From the NCBI RefSeq assembly GCF_026309355.1, contig NZ_JAPJZK010000001.1, positions 4,732,501 through 4,796,500 on the forward strand: a DNA stretch of 64,000 bases, in the 5' to 3' direction. Below, one piece after another: positions 18,031 to 27,853 of this stretch (its first letter is position 1; the number at the start of each line of letters is the position of its first letter). The notes under the pieces were generated by a model. It made no database searches, had not been told where the DNA came from, and saw only the letters and a program-made list of their open reading frames with translations. A program made the translations under genes and the position numbers. Source of the stretch: Spartinivicinus marinus. GTDB taxonomy: Bacteria; Pseudomonadota; Gammaproteobacteria; Pseudomonadales; Zooshikellaceae.

Positions 18031-18633
18031 ATGATTGGTCGAATTAAAGGGGTTTTATTAGAAAAACAACCACCTCATCTACTAATTGATGTACAGGGAG
18101 TCGCTTATGAGGTGGATGCGCCCATGACCACTTTTTACCAATTGCCTGAAACAGGGCAAACTGTCGTGCTATACACTCACTTTGTGGTAAGAGAAGATGC
18201 TCAACAGTTATATGGGTTTGCTGCCAAGCAAGAACGAGAGTTATTTCGGGTGCTTATTAAAGTCAATGGAGTAGGCCCAAAACTAGCATTAACTATTTTG
18301 TCGGGTATGAGCTCTGATAGTTTTGTACGAACGGTTCAGGATAATGATGTGGCTAGCCTAGTGAAGTTGCCAGGGGTTGGGAAAAAAACTGCTGAGCGGT
18401 TATTAGTAGAAATGCGTGATAAGTTAACCAGTTGGCTACCCATTGATGCAGATTTAACTGTCAATATTACCCAGCAAATTACTAGTCCCGAAAGTCACTT
18501 AGACGATGCAATCAGTGCATTAGTCGCGCTAGGCTATAAACCACAGCAGGCAACCAAAGCGATAAAAGCGCTACCTGACCAGCAATTACCCAGTGAAGAG
18601 TTGATTCGCCAGGCGTTAAAAGCGATGGTGTAG
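18031..18633 (+). CDS. ruvA: Holliday junction branch migration protein RuvA
   Basis: The product has 200 residues: N-terminal OB domain ([23 protein letters not shown]), two helix-hairpin-helix motifs with [12 protein letters not shown] (about residues 79-90) and [12 protein letters not shown] (about 114-125), and a short C-terminal domain that contacts RuvB. It forms the tetramer that holds the junction. Unlike the usual tight ruvAB arrangement, 227 bases separate it from ruvB, most of it a dispersed palindrome. Confidence 0.97.
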   Translation: MIGRIKGVLLEKQPPHLLIDVQGVAYEVDAPMTTFYQLPETGQTVVLYTHFVVREDAQQLYGFAAKQERELFRVLIKVNGVGPKLALTILSGMSSDSFVRTVQDNDVASLVKLPGVGKKTAERLLVEMRDKLTSWLPIDADLTVNITQQITSPESHLDDAISALVALGYKPQQATKAIKALPDQQLPSEELIRQALKAMV

Positions 18634-18667
18634 CTAGAAACATGAACTTGTCGCAAAGGGCGCTAGA

Positions 18668-18806
18668 AAATAAGTCTAGTGTTTGATATGAAATAGCAGG
18701 CTATTCTTCCTCCGTTCTTGAAGTGCTATCCCTGGCCTATCAAGAGCTAACGTGACATCCCAGTCGCAGCTACAGAATACACTGTTACTCTATTTCATAA
18801 GCTTTT
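18668..18806. repeat. Dispersed palindrome, copy A (between ruvA and ruvB)
   Basis: The left end reads AATAAGTCTAGTGTTTGATA followed by TGAAATAGCAGGCTATTC; the right end on the other strand reads TATGAAATAGAGTAACAGTG then TATTCT. Between them is a hairpin made of CTTGAAGTGC and its partner near TCAAGAG, around CCCTGGCC. Layout and sequence match copies B, C and D. Placement inside the ruv locus separates ruvA from ruvB. Confidence 0.8.
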
Positions 18807-18860
18807 CAAGCTACTTAATACGCGGCGATCTAGGTAGATAAAACAGGTGATCTATAAACA

Positions 18861-19868
18861 ATGATTGAAGCTGATCGCTTAATTGCGGCATCTGCAACGC
18901 CCATAGAGGAAAGTCAAGACCGAGCAATTCGGCCAAAGAGTTTGGCTGACTATATTGGTCAGGCTTCTGTGCGTGAGCAAATGACTATTTTTATCGAGGC
19001 GGCGAAGCGACGTAACGAAGCCTTGGATCATACCCTAATATTTGGTCCTCCTGGTTTAGGTAAAACCACACTGGCTAATATTTTGGCATATGAAATGGGT
19101 GGCCAAATTAAAACCACCTCAGGACCTGTGTTAGAAAAAGCCGGCGATTTGGCTGCAATGTTAACTAACTTGGAAGCAGGTGATGTACTGTTTGTTGATG
19201 AAATTCACCGCTTAAGCCCAGTGGTCGAGGAGGTTTTATACCCCGCGATGGAAGACTATCAGTTGGATATTATGATTGGTGAGGGACCTGCTGCACGCTC
19301 AATTAAGCTGGATCTGCCGCCTTTTACCTTAGTGGGAGCAACTACCCGGGCTGGGCTACTAACTTCTCCATTGAGAGATCGTTTTGGTATTGTTCAGCGG
19401 CTGGAATTTTACTCAGTGGAGCATTTATCTACGATTGTTCAGCGTTCAGCAAATATACTGGGGGTTTCTTTAGATGAGGCGGGGGCTGTAGAAATTGCTA
19501 AACGTTCTAGAGGAACACCTCGAATAGCTAACCGGTTATTAAGGCGAGTCAGAGATTTTGCCGAAGTAAAGGGCTCGGGAGTTATTAACCAGACAATCGC
19601 TGACCAGGCACTCAGTATGCTAGACGTGGATCATCAAGGGTTTGATCAAATGGATAGGCGGCTACTGTTGGCTATGATTGAGAAGTTTTCAGGTGGTCCT
19701 GTTGGTGTCGATAGCTTGGCTGCAGCTATCAGCGAAGAGCGTGATACCATTGAAGATGTATTAGAGCCTTATTTAATTCAGCAAGGTTTTATTATGCGAA
19801 CACCCAGAGGCCGGGTTGTTACTGAGCGGGCCTATCTCCACTTTGGTTTATCTGTGCCTGAGTCTTGA
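18861..19868 (+). CDS. ruvB: Holliday junction branch migration helicase RuvB
   Basis: The 335-residue AAA+ motor has Walker [10 protein letters not shown] (about residues 62-70), Walker [10 protein letters not shown] (about 110-118), sensor 1 region GATTRAG near 159, the arginine finger region and the C-terminal winged helix with [13 protein letters not shown]. It drives branch migration on RuvA-bound junctions. An ATG at 18861 gives the normal N-terminus. Confidence 0.97.
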   Translation: MIEADRLIAASATPIEESQDRAIRPKSLADYIGQASVREQMTIFIEAAKRRNEALDHTLIFGPPGLGKTTLANILAYEMGGQIKTTSGPVLEKAGDLAAMLTNLEAGDVLFVDEIHRLSPVVEEVLYPAMEDYQLDIMIGEGPAARSIKLDLPPFTLVGATTRAGLLTSPLRDRFGIVQRLEFYSVEHLSTIVQRSANILGVSLDEAGAVEIAKRSRGTPRIANRLLRRVRDFAEVKGSGVINQTIADQALSMLDVDHQGFDQMDRRLLLAMIEKFSGGPVGVDSLAAAISEERDTIEDVLEPYLIQQGFIMRTPRGRVVTERAYLHFGLSVPES

Positions 19869-19957
19869 TCCGACATTTTATCAACCTTAATTTATAAAGT
19901 GTTTTTTTTCACCATAATTAGGCGCCAGTTTTTTTATATTGCTTGAGGAAACAGTGA

Positions 19958-20362
19958 GTGGATAACTTTGCGATTCGCTGCCGCGTATATTTTGAAGACA
20001 CCGATGCAGGTGGAATTGTTTATTATGTAAACTATTTGAAGTATATGGAACGAGCAAGAACGGATTTATTGCGTAGCTTGGGGATTGAGCAGCATTCGCT
20101 TCTCGAACAAAATGTGATGTTTGTTGTCCATAGTTCATCAATAAACTACCGTAGCCCAGCCAGGCTGGATGATGAATTAAAAGTGACAGCAACAGTTAAG
20201 AAGTTGACAAAAGTAGCTATTATTTTTATACAACAAGTGGTTAATTGTCGGACAAATGTTTTGTGTTGTGAGGCTGAAGTAAAAGTGGCTTGTGTGTCGT
20301 CTAATAATATGAGACCAACAATGATTCCAACCAGTTTGCAACAAAAAATACAATTACTCTAG
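19958..20362 (+). CDS. ybgC: Tol-Pal-associated acyl-CoA thioesterase YbgC
   Basis: The 134-residue hot-dog-fold protein starts at GTG 19958 behind GAGGAAACAG. The catalytic motif YFEDTDAGGIVYYVNYLKYMER lies near residues 11-32; the aspartate of DTDAGG is the active-site acid. YbgC enzymes hydrolyse short acyl-CoAs and associate with acyl-carrier protein in phospholipid metabolism. It opens the conserved ybgC-tolQRAB-pal-cpoB cluster. Confidence 0.95.
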   Translation: MDNFAIRCRVYFEDTDAGGIVYYVNYLKYMERARTDLLRSLGIEQHSLLEQNVMFVVHSSSINYRSPARLDDELKVTATVKKLTKVAIIFIQQVVNCRTNVLCCEAEVKVACVSSNNMRPTMIPTSLQQKIQLL

Positions 20363-20511
20363 GTAATTTCACGAAAATGGGAAAAGAGAGGTGGTATGAT
20401 CGGCCTTTCGCCTGCTGAGGCTGTGTCACCTTTTATGCTGTATTGCCCAGGATGTAATGCAGCTTAATATATAAGTGTCACCTTACATAAAATAGCTTGA
20501 GGGTAAGTATT

Positions 20512-21198
20512 GTGGCAGAAATGTCAATTTGGTCCTTAATTGCCGGTGCTAGCTGGATTGTACAGCTGGTGATGCTGATATTACTGTTGGCATCGATTGT
20601 GTCATGGGTAATGATTTTGCAGCGCGGTTTTTTATTATCTAATACCAAGCGGAGTGCTATTGCATTTGAAGATCGGTTCTGGTCGGGGATGGATTTAAGT
20701 AAATTATTCCGCCAAGTCACCAGTGAGCCTGACCCTGATAATGGTATGGAGCATTTATTTCGAGCGGGTTTTAAAGAGTTTACCCGGTTAAGACAAGACT
20801 CCAATGCAGACCCAGATGCGGTGATGGAAGGGACTCAACGAGCAATGCGAGTAGCCTTGGCGAGAGAACAAGAACGTTTAGAGCAAAATTTACCCTTTCT
20901 TGCTACGGTAGGCTCCATCAGTCCTTATATCGGTCTATTTGGTACGGTTATTGGTATTATGAACTCATTCCGAGGGCTTGCTAATCAAACTCAAGCAACC
21001 TTAGCGACGGTTGCTCCTGGTATTTCAGAAGCATTGGTTGCAACAGCCATGGGGCTATTAGCTGCGATTCCTGCTGTAGTGGCTTACAACAAATACTCTG
21101 CAAAGGTTGATCAATTATTAAATAGTTACGATACCTTTTCTGATGAGTTTTCCAGTATTTTACACCGTAAGGTGCATACACGAATTAAGCAGGGATAA
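20512..21198 (+). CDS. tolQ: Tol-Pal inner membrane proton-channel protein TolQ
   Basis: About 228 residues with three membrane helices: one near residues 12-35, and two near 130-155 and 165-190 that contain the MotA/ExbB/TolQ signature (GLFGTVIGIMNSF and PGISEALVATAMGLLAAIPAV). With TolR it forms the pmf-driven motor that powers TolA during outer membrane constriction. GTG 20512 follows a GAGGGTAA site and is preferred; TTG 20497 and ATG 20521 are alternatives. Confidence 0.95.
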   Translation: MAEMSIWSLIAGASWIVQLVMLILLLASIVSWVMILQRGFLLSNTKRSAIAFEDRFWSGMDLSKLFRQVTSEPDPDNGMEHLFRAGFKEFTRLRQDSNADPDAVMEGTQRAMRVALAREQERLEQNLPFLATVGSISPYIGLFGTVIGIMNSFRGLANQTQATLATVAPGISEALVATAMGLLAAIPAVVAYNKYSAKVDQLLNSYDTFSDEFSSILHRKVHTRIKQG

Positions 21199-21203
21199 GC
21201 AGC

Positions 21204-21638
21204 ATGGCTACTAAACGTATTCGGCGTAAGCCAATGTCAGAAATCAACGTGGTGCCATACATTGATGTGATGTTGGTGCTGTTGATTGTGTTTATGGTAG
21301 CCGCTCCGATGTTAACCCAAGGGGTTAATGTTGATTTACCAAATACTGATGCAAAGCCGCTTGATGTTAAAGAAGATGAAGAGGCCATTATTGTTTCAGT
21401 AAAACCTGATGGCACGTATTACATCAATATTGGTAAGGATCAAGAGCAAGCTGTTTCCCTGGAAAAAATACAGGAACAGGTTTCTAAAATAATGAAGGTT
21501 AAACCTAACCGCTTAGTGTTAATCAAGGGGGATCAACAGGTTGACTATGGCACCGTTGTTCAGGCAATGGCTGCCTTGCAAGCAGCAGGTGTACCCAATG
21601 TTGGCTTGATTACCGATCCACAGGAACAAACAGGTTAA
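21204..21638 (+). CDS. tolR: Tol-Pal protein TolR
   Basis: The 144-residue protein has one N-terminal membrane helix bearing the conserved proton-path aspartate (NVVPYIDVMLVLLIVFMVAAP, aspartate near residue 22) and a periplasmic ExbD/TolR domain ending VGLITDPQ. It partners TolQ in the motor. Five bases separate it from tolQ. Confidence 0.96.
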   Translation: MATKRIRRKPMSEINVVPYIDVMLVLLIVFMVAAPMLTQGVNVDLPNTDAKPLDVKEDEEAIIVSVKPDGTYYINIGKDQEQAVSLEKIQEQVSKIMKVKPNRLVLIKGDQQVDYGTVVQAMAALQAAGVPNVGLITDPQEQTG

Positions 21639-21653
21639 TAAGAAGTTATTGTT

Positions 21654-22589
21654 GTGAGATTGCCTAACGGTTATACCTTACCTGCTACGATAGCAGTAAT
21701 CCTGCATATCGCTGCAATATTGGCAGTGGTCAATATCTGGCAGAAGGAGCATCAGCCTCCTGTTAAAGCGAATCCTGATCACATTAAGGCAAAGCTGATT
21801 GCCTTAAAACCAGCTACTAATAAACCAGCTGTTGCTAAACAACCACCTGCCCAAAAGCCACGTCCACAACCAGATAAAGACAAATTGGCTGAGCAAAAAG
21901 CACAAGAAGAGGCAGCTAAAAGAAAAGCAGAAGCGGAAAAACAAAAACGTATTCAGCAAGAAAAAGCACGCAAAGCTCAGCAGGCTAAACTGAAAAAGCA
22001 AAAGGAAGAGCAGGCTCGCAAAGTACGTGAAGCTAAATTAAAGCAGGAAAAACTGAAAAAACAAAAAGAAGAGCAAGCCCGTAAAGAAAAGCTAAGACAA
22101 GAGAAATTAAAGAAACAGCGTGAAGAAAAAGCGCGCCGTGATAGGGAAGCCAAGTTAAAGCGGGAGCGTGAAGAAAAACTCCGTAAACAACGAGAAGCAG
22201 CTAAAAAAGCCCAAGAAGCAGAACTTGCGGCTCTGCTAGCTGAGGAAGAGGAGGCGGAAGAAAATGCGCGTATTGCTGCGACTCAAGCTGAGAAAGTGTC
22301 AGCAATTGTTGGAGTGATAACTCAAACAGTACAAAACTACTGGAGTCGCCCGCCGACTGCTCGAAGAGGAATGCAGGTTATTCTACAAATTCAGATGGTG
22401 CCTACAGGTGAAGTGATTAATGTCACAGTAACCCAATCCAGTGGTGATAGCACCTTTGATCGTGCAGCTGTTCGTGCGGTAGAGAAAGCAGAGCGTTTTC
22501 CTGAAGTGCGACAGGTAAATTCTGTAACCTTTGAAAGAGACTTTCGTAGTATGAGGCTAGTTTTTAATCCGGAGGATTTAGCAGGGTGA
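21654..22589 (+). CDS. tolA: Cell envelope protein TolA
   Basis: The 311-residue protein has an N-terminal membrane helix (about residues 11-29), a long lysine/glutamate/alanine-rich helical domain (about 60-200) with repeated [10 protein letters not shown]-type units, and a C-terminal domain (about 220-311) with the periplasmic binding fold (YWSRPP and [23 protein letters not shown]). TolA links the TolQR motor to TolB and Pal. Translation starts at GTG 21654. Its last four bases overlap the tolB start (GTGA). Confidence 0.95.
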   Translation: MRLPNGYTLPATIAVILHIAAILAVVNIWQKEHQPPVKANPDHIKAKLIALKPATNKPAVAKQPPAQKPRPQPDKDKLAEQKAQEEAAKRKAEAEKQKRIQQEKARKAQQAKLKKQKEEQARKVREAKLKQEKLKKQKEEQARKEKLRQEKLKKQREEKARRDREAKLKREREEKLRKQREAAKKAQEAELAALLAEEEEAEENARIAATQAEKVSAIVGVITQTVQNYWSRPPTARRGMQVILQIQMVPTGEVINVTVTQSSGDSTFDRAAVRAVEKAERFPEVRQVNSVTFERDFRSMRLVFNPEDLAG

Positions 22590-23878
22590 TAGGACGACAT
22601 ATAAAAGCTGTTTTGACAGCACTTGTATTATTGTGTATTGGGCAGGCGGCATGGGCTGGCTTAACGATTGAAATCACTAAGGGTAATGACAGTGCAGTAC
22701 CCATTGCAGTGGTGCCTTTTGGAGGAGATACGCCTCCCCATGATGTGGCTGAAATAATTGGTGCTGATTTAAAGCGCAGTGGCTTATTTGAGCCTTTTGC
22801 TCCTGGCAATATGTTGAGCTTGCCACAACAGAAAGAAGATGTGGTGTACAGCGACTGGCGTAAGTCAGGTGTCGATTACCTAGTAATTGGCAACGTTAAA
22901 AAAGAAGGTAATGGCTATAAGGCGACCTTTGTTTTATATGATGTGATTAAACAGCAGCAGTTGTTAGAACACAGTTATTCTAGCTCTAATCACAGAAAGG
23001 TCGCCCACAATATTAGTGATGATATTTATGAGAAGCTAACAGGTAAGCCAGGTGCATTTGATACCAAAATTCTCTATGTTACTTCTACCCGAGCTGCTGC
23101 CAACAAGATTAGATATAAGTTGAACTATGCTGATTCTGATGGGTTTGGCGCCAAAACCATACTAAATTCTTCAGAGCCTATTCTTTCGCCATCCTGGTCA
23201 CCTGATGCTAAAAAGGTGGCATATGTTAATTTCAGTAAAGGTCGGCCTGGTATTTATATTCAGGATATTTATCAAGGTAAACGCCAGCGAATGACAGCAT
23301 TTAAAGGATTAAATAGTGCGCCAGCCTGGTCACCAGATGGTCGTAAGCTAGCGATGGTACTATCGAAAGGTGGAAACCCTGATATTTATATTATGGATGT
23401 TGCCACTCGTCAGTTACGGCAAATAACACGACACTTTGCAATTGATACTGAACCCAGTTGGATGCCTGATGGGCAACACTTGGTGTTTACCTCTAACCGT
23501 GGAGGCGCACCGCAGATATATCAAGCCAATGTGCAGACAGGCAAGGTTAAGCGATTAACGTTTGAAGGTAAGTACAATGCAAGGGCCAGGGTTTTCCCAG
23601 ATGGAAAATCGATTGCCATGGTTCATAAAGGCGAAGGTATTGCTCAGTTTAATATTGCCGTTTTGGAACTGGATTCTGGGCGTTTACGATTATTAACTTC
23701 CACACCGCTTGATGAGTCGCCAAGTGTTGCACCGAATGGCTCTATGTTAATTTATGCCACCCAACAAAGGGGGCGAGGAGTATTGGCTGCGGTTTCTGCG
23801 GATGGCGCTGTGAAGTTAACCCTGCCATCATCCGAGGGAGATGTGAGAGAGCCAGCCTGGTCACCCATTAATAAATAA
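22586..23878 (+). CDS. tolB: Tol-Pal periplasmic protein TolB
   Basis: The 430-residue protein has a signal peptide (cleavage near AWAG, about residue 24), an N-terminal alpha/beta domain and a six-bladed beta-propeller with repeated WSPDGRKLA / [10 protein letters not shown] / [21 protein letters not shown] units. It competes for Pal between peptidoglycan-bound and TolA-linked states. GTG start overlapping tolA indicates translational coupling. Confidence 0.97.
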   Translation: MIGRHIKAVLTALVLLCIGQAAWAGLTIEITKGNDSAVPIAVVPFGGDTPPHDVAEIIGADLKRSGLFEPFAPGNMLSLPQQKEDVVYSDWRKSGVDYLVIGNVKKEGNGYKATFVLYDVIKQQQLLEHSYSSSNHRKVAHNISDDIYEKLTGKPGAFDTKILYVTSTRAAANKIRYKLNYADSDGFGAKTILNSSEPILSPSWSPDAKKVAYVNFSKGRPGIYIQDIYQGKRQRMTAFKGLNSAPAWSPDGRKLAMVLSKGGNPDIYIMDVATRQLRQITRHFAIDTEPSWMPDGQHLVFTSNRGGAPQIYQANVQTGKVKRLTFEGKYNARARVFPDGKSIAMVHKGEGIAQFNIAVLELDSGRLRLLTSTPLDESPSVAPNGSMLIYATQQRGRGVLAAVSADGAVKLTLPSSEGDVREPAWSPINK

Positions 23879-23945
23879 GCGTGAAAGTGCTGGAAATATC
23901 TGATATTTTACGTCGCCAATAAAAGATATAAAACAGGAGTTGGAT

Positions 23946-24455
23946 ATGCAATTGGTTAAACTTAGTAAGGTTGTTCTGCTTGCTTCTTCTGTCGTATGGC
24001 TGGCAGCTTGTAGCTCTACCGGAGGTAAAGGTACTGGTACTACTGATACAGTGGAAGATGACTCTACGGCAAGCATTACCACTGATAGCATTGATGGTGG
24101 AGTAGATTCATCTTCCGCTGCATTATTGGATAAGAAAATCTTCCTTTTTGAGTTTGATGATTCCAAAATCAGCCCAGATGACTATGCGGCACTTGATGCT
24201 CATGCTAGTGCTCTAGTTGCGAATAGTAATAAGTCAATTACTATTCAAGGTCATACAGATGAGCGTGGTACTCGTGAATATAATTTAGCGTTGGGCGAGC
24301 GTCGTGCTAATGCGATTAAAAAGTACTTGGTTATTAAGGGTGTTGCACCTTCACAAATAGAAGCAACCAGTTATGGTGAAGAGCAACCAGTTGCTTTTGG
24401 TCATGACGAGGCTTCATGGTCGCAAAACCGTCGTGCAATTATTATTACCAACTAA
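23946..24455 (+). CDS. pal: Peptidoglycan-associated lipoprotein Pal (OprL)
   Basis: The 169-residue lipoprotein has lipobox LAAC near residue 22, a linker rich in serine, threonine and aspartate, and an OmpA-like peptidoglycan-binding domain with TIQGHTDERGTREYNLALGERRA near residues 98-120. It ties the outer membrane to the cell wall. ATG 23946 follows ACAGGAGT; the in-frame TTG two codons upstream is less likely. Confidence 0.96.
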   Translation: MQLVKLSKVVLLASSVVWLAACSSTGGKGTGTTDTVEDDSTASITTDSIDGGVDSSSAALLDKKIFLFEFDDSKISPDDYAALDAHASALVANSNKSITIQGHTDERGTREYNLALGERRANAIKKYLVIKGVAPSQIEATSYGEEQPVAFGHDEASWSQNRRAIIITN

Positions 24456-24521
24456 GGGGACACCTAATAATTAGCTTGTATTTTATCCCCAATTTATCCA
24501 GCTGATTTTGTGCAATAATTT

Positions 24522-24553
24522 AGTGTAGGCCTGTAAAGTCTACACTGTTTGTT
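24522..24553 (+). terminator. Terminator-like hairpin after pal
   Basis: AGTGTAG (24522-24528) and CTACACT (24540-24546) form a stem with a T-rich tail GTTTGTTTTT. A second hairpin, AAAAATACAGGA/TCCTGTATTTTT at 24626-24657, lies further down before cpoB. Both suggest partial termination between pal and cpoB. Confidence 0.65.
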
Positions 24554-24625
24554 TTTGTCAGTGGGCGATGGGTCAGAAAGCTTCAAGTTATTATTTAAGT
24601 GATCCTAAAAAATTGGTTGCCGATA

Positions 24626-24657
24626 AAAAATACAGGAGTTTTTAATCCTGTATTTTT
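24626..24657. terminator. Second, bidirectional hairpin between pal and cpoB
   Basis: AAAAATACAGGA pairs perfectly with TCCTGTATTTTT around an 8-base loop. The A-run and T-run on either side allow function in both directions. Confidence 0.75.
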
Positions 24658-24744
24658 GATTTTAAGTGAGTCTTTTTGAGGTACCAGTTAAGGCTCTCTT
24701 ATACTTAAATATAAGTTCAGAGAGTTGAGGGGAAATTGATCATT

Positions 24745-25527
24745 ATGGCAAAAGTAAATTGCTTAACCACAAAAGCTTGTTTGCTTGGAGTCGCATTGAT
24801 ATGCGGTGTTTCCTCTACTACATATGCTGAAGTACCAGTGGTTAGCTCAACACCACTTGGCAAGCAGCAAGGTAGTCAACGTGGTTCCAGTCAAAATAGT
24901 ACAGCTGGGTTGTTATTTCAGTTAGAGTCTTTGCAGCAGGAAGTACAAACACTGCGTGGTTTAGTGGAAGAACAAAACTACACCATCGAGCGGATGCGCC
25001 GAGAACAGAAGGATCGTTATTTGGATCTTGATCGCCGTATTTCACAGTTATCAGGAGGGGCTGCTACTCAGGCCACTGGACTGCCAACAACAAACCCTGA
25101 CCTCAATCAAAATCCTTCCAGTAACGCCTCAAGCCAGTCGGATGGTCAACCAAGTGTTGAAAAACAAGCTTATAAAGATGCCTTTAACTTAGTACGACAA
25201 AAGCAGTATGATAAAGCAAAAGTTGCTTTTACAGCTTTATTGAAACAGTTTCCTCAGGGTAGTTATGCTGCCAATGCTCACTATTGGTTAGGCGAAATTT
25301 ACTTTACCAGTCAAGCCCTGGACCAAGCGAAAACTGAATTTGAGCAAGTGATTAACCAGTTTCCTTCCAGCCGCAAAGTACCTGATGCCATTTATAAGCT
25401 AGGGCGGGTGCTGTACCAGCAAGGGAAAACCAGTCAGGCAAAATCAATGCTAAGTCGAGTGACTAAAGATTATCCCAACTCGTCAGCTGCTAGGTTATCT
25501 AGCGCTCTGCTGCAGACTATTCGCTAA
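24745..25527 (+). CDS. cpoB: Cell division coordinator CpoB (YbgF)
   Basis: About 260 residues: signal peptide ending near TTYA (about residue 29), a trimerising coiled coil (FQLESLQQEVQTLRGLVEEQNYTIERM, cut here for length, about 55-90), a low-complexity linker rich in asparagine and serine, and three TPR units from about residue 145 (YKDAFNLVRQKQYDKAKVAF). CpoB couples peptidoglycan synthesis with Tol-driven constriction. ATG 24745 is preferred over TTG 24736 given its distance to GAGGGGA. Confidence 0.93.
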   Translation: MAKVNCLTTKACLLGVALICGVSSTTYAEVPVVSSTPLGKQQGSQRGSSQNSTAGLLFQLESLQQEVQTLRGLVEEQNYTIERMRREQKDRYLDLDRRISQLSGGAATQATGLPTTNPDLNQNPSSNASSQSDGQPSVEKQAYKDAFNLVRQKQYDKAKVAFTALLKQFPQGSYAANAHYWLGEIYFTSQALDQAKTEFEQVINQFPSSRKVPDAIYKLGRVLYQQGKTSQAKSMLSRVTKDYPNSSAARLSSALLQTIR

Positions 25528-25930
25528 TATTCTTATTCATGATGCAGGGTTGTTAGTTGGCTGTGCTGCTAATAACCCAGTACTTTGCTTTTTTGTTTCA
25601 CGTCTGATCTGTTTAGATATTCTATTAGCCTTGAATCCAGTGGTCTCGGCTGACCTCCCTTAGCAAGACTTTCACAATAGGTGAAGTAGGAAGTGATAGC
25701 TGCTCTTCTACTTTTCTCTTACCCCCTTTCGGCATTACCTTTAATAGAGTGAAAGTGATGACTTAATTGCTTTCGATTATGACACGGACTAAAACAACTG
25801 TTTTTGCTTGCTGGGCAATACTGCTTCAGTTATGATTGGCCGCTTTGTCAATCCAGAGTTGGCTAGTCAGGTATTTTGAGTTTTTTTTGTACATACTTGG
25901 TCTAGTGAGTGAGGTCAAATAGCTGGCAGT
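25528..25930. other. Intergenic region cpoB-queE with terminator
   Basis: GGGTTGTTAG (25547-25556) and CTAATAACCC (25569-25578) form a stem close to a T-rich stretch and likely end the tol-pal transcript. The remaining 350 bases should carry the queE promoter; I saw no preQ1 riboswitch-like motif or other named structure. Confidence 0.55.
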
Positions 25931-26581
25931 ATGAGCGAGCTCAAGGTACGCATTTCTGAAATTTTTTATTCACTTCAAGGTGAGACCAAGACCATCGGTT
26001 TACCAACGGTGTTTGTTAGGTTGACTGGTTGTCCTTTGCGTTGTGGTTATTGTGATACTGCCTATGCCTTTAACGGTGGCGAGGTAGTGACAGTGGCTAG
26101 CGTCCTGGCAGAAGTGGCTAAATACAATCCTCGTTATGTAACTGTAACGGGGGGTGAGCCGTTGGCGCAACGAAATTGCTTTAATCTGTTGGTTGAGCTG
26201 GCAGAGCAAGGCTACGAAGTTTCGTTGGAAACTAGTGGTGCGCTTGATGTTTCTCCGGTTGATCCGCGCGTTGTTAAGGTCATGGACTTGAAAGCGCCTA
26301 GTTCTGGTGAAATGCATCGTAATCGTTATGAAAACATTCAGTGGCTGCTCCCCCATGATCAAGTGAAGTTTGTGGTTGCTAATCGAGATGACTTCAACTG
26401 GGCTGCTTTTAAGCTGGCAGAGTATGACTTGACAGCCAAAGTATCTGAGGTGTTGTTTTCCCCTGTTTATGGCGAATTAAATCCAACTGAGTTGGCAGAG
26501 TGGATTTTGACGGATAATCTACCTGTTCGAATGCAAATTCAGCTACATAAATATCTTTGGAATGATGAGCCTGGCCATTAA
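25931..26581 (+). CDS. queE: 7-carboxy-7-deazaguanine synthase
   Basis: The 216-residue radical SAM enzyme has the iron-sulfur motif GCPLRCGYCDTAYAF (CxxxCxxC, about residues 33-47) and the glycine-rich TGGEPLA near 74-80. It converts carboxy-tetrahydropterin to 7-carboxy-7-deazaguanine, a step in queuosine synthesis. The next gene, queC, encodes the following step. Confidence 0.95.
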   Translation: MSELKVRISEIFYSLQGETKTIGLPTVFVRLTGCPLRCGYCDTAYAFNGGEVVTVASVLAEVAKYNPRYVTVTGGEPLAQRNCFNLLVELAEQGYEVSLETSGALDVSPVDPRVVKVMDLKAPSSGEMHRNRYENIQWLLPHDQVKFVVANRDDFNWAAFKLAEYDLTAKVSEVLFSPVYGELNPTELAEWILTDNLPVRMQIQLHKYLWNDEPGH

Positions 26582-26799
26582 ACAGTTCTGTGTGGCTAAG
26601 GCGTTTCCTTCATTTTTATATCTCCTAACGATATAAGCCTTTTTTCTGCATCGCTATATAAGTTATTCTTTCTCTGTTTTGAGAGTGTCGCAAAGTTACT
26701 GAAGAATGAATTTAGTTGACTGTGACAACCGCTTTTGGAAAAAGAGCATATTTGATTAATCAGTCAGGATTTTTGATTAAGGTTTTACCCGGTAATAAT

Positions 26800-27513
26800 A
26801 TGGAACAGTCAAAACAAACAGAATCCGTTAAAAATTCTACACAGCCTAAAAAAGCAGTTGTTTTGTTGTCAGGTGGCTTGGACTCGACCACTGTATTGGC
26901 AATGGCAAAAGCACAAGGCTATGCCTGTTATGCTATGAGCTTTAATTATGGACAGCGTCATCAGGCTGAACTACAAGCAGCAAAGCGTATAGCGGATGTC
27001 TTAGGTGCTGAAGAGCACCGAATAATGACATTAAATTTTGGTGAGCTGGGTGGTTCTGCATTAACAGATACGTCTATTGATGTGCCTGAAGAATTATCAG
27101 AAGGAATCCCTGTCACCTATGTGCCTGCGCGAAATACTGTGTTCTTATCCCTGGCGCTGGGGTGGGCTGAAATAATTGGTGCTTATGATATCTTTATTGG
27201 AGTAAATGCCATCGATTATTCTGGTTACCCTGACTGTCGCCCAGAGTTTATAGAGGCTTTTGAAAAGCTTGCAAATTTGGCCACTAAGGTGGGGGTAGAA
27301 GGGCAGTCATTTAAAATCCAAACCCCTCTGAAGGATATGACCAAGGCTGATATTGTTCACTGTGGCTCAGAGCTGGGTGTTGATTATCGAATGACAGTTT
27401 CTTGTTATCAGGCAGACTCTAATGGTCAAGCTTGTGGTGTTTGTGATAGCTGTCGCCTAAGAACCAAAGGCTTTGCTGATGCGGGACTGGATGATGCCAC
27501 CGTTTATCAATAG
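26800..27513 (+). CDS. queC: 7-cyano-7-deazaguanine synthase
   Basis: The product is about 237 residues, with the ATP-binding PP-loop [17 protein letters not shown] near residues 16-32 and the C-terminal zinc cysteines [20 protein letters not shown] (about 203-222). It makes preQ0 from carboxy-deazaguanine and ammonia using ATP. I prefer ATG 26800; an upstream GTG at 26716 would add 28 residues without family support. Confidence 0.95.
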   Translation: MEQSKQTESVKNSTQPKKAVVLLSGGLDSTTVLAMAKAQGYACYAMSFNYGQRHQAELQAAKRIADVLGAEEHRIMTLNFGELGGSALTDTSIDVPEELSEGIPVTYVPARNTVFLSLALGWAEIIGAYDIFIGVNAIDYSGYPDCRPEFIEAFEKLANLATKVGVEGQSFKIQTPLKDMTKADIVHCGSELGVDYRMTVSCYQADSNGQACGVCDSCRLRTKGFADAGLDDATVYQ

Positions 27514-27613
27514 CTATTATTTTTGAGTGAAAGCTGTTTTGGTTTGAGGCCCTCTTTTTGGCTAGGGCAGTAGTTATCAAGCTAACTGAGTTGTTATTAA
27601 TTGCTAAAAAAAC

Positions 27614-27641
27614 TTGATGTAACAGCTCAATTCTGTATCAT
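27614..27641 (+). promoter_or_regulatory. Probable sigma-70 promoter of tRNA-Lys
   Basis: TTGATG (27614-27619) and TATCAT (27636-27641) are 16 bases apart and end 14 bases before the mature tRNA. Confidence 0.55.
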
Positions 27642-27655
27642 ACCCAGCCTTCAAA

Positions 27656-27731
27656 GGGTCGTTAGCTCAGTTGGTAGAGCAGTTGGCTTTTAACCAATTG
27701 GTCGCTGGTTCGAGTCCAGCACGACCCACCA
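27656..27731 (+). tRNA. tRNA-Lys (anticodon TTT)
   Basis: The 76-base gene has acceptor arms GGGTCGT/ACGACCC, D-arm AGCTCAGTTGGTAGAGC, anticodon loop CTTTTAA and T-arm GGTTCGAGTCC; CCA is encoded. It lies between queC and nadA. Confidence 0.97.
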
Positions 27732-27853
27732 TTTAAACCTCATTTATTATTCTCTTCTTTTCTTACAGTAAACTCCTTTCTTTCAACAAAGATTCTCGCT
27801 AAATTGCGCATGTGGTAAAATTGCCCCACGAGATTGATCATTAGTAAATTGAG

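Noticed and set aside
21804-22001. Minus-strand ORF opposite tolA with many phenylalanines
   Set aside because: It is the antisense of the lysine-rich tolA helical domain (AAA/AAG gives Phe/Leu) and not a gene.
26582-26799. Possible preQ1 riboswitch before queC
   Set aside because: No match to the conserved preQ1 aptamer bases; only AT-rich sequence is seen.
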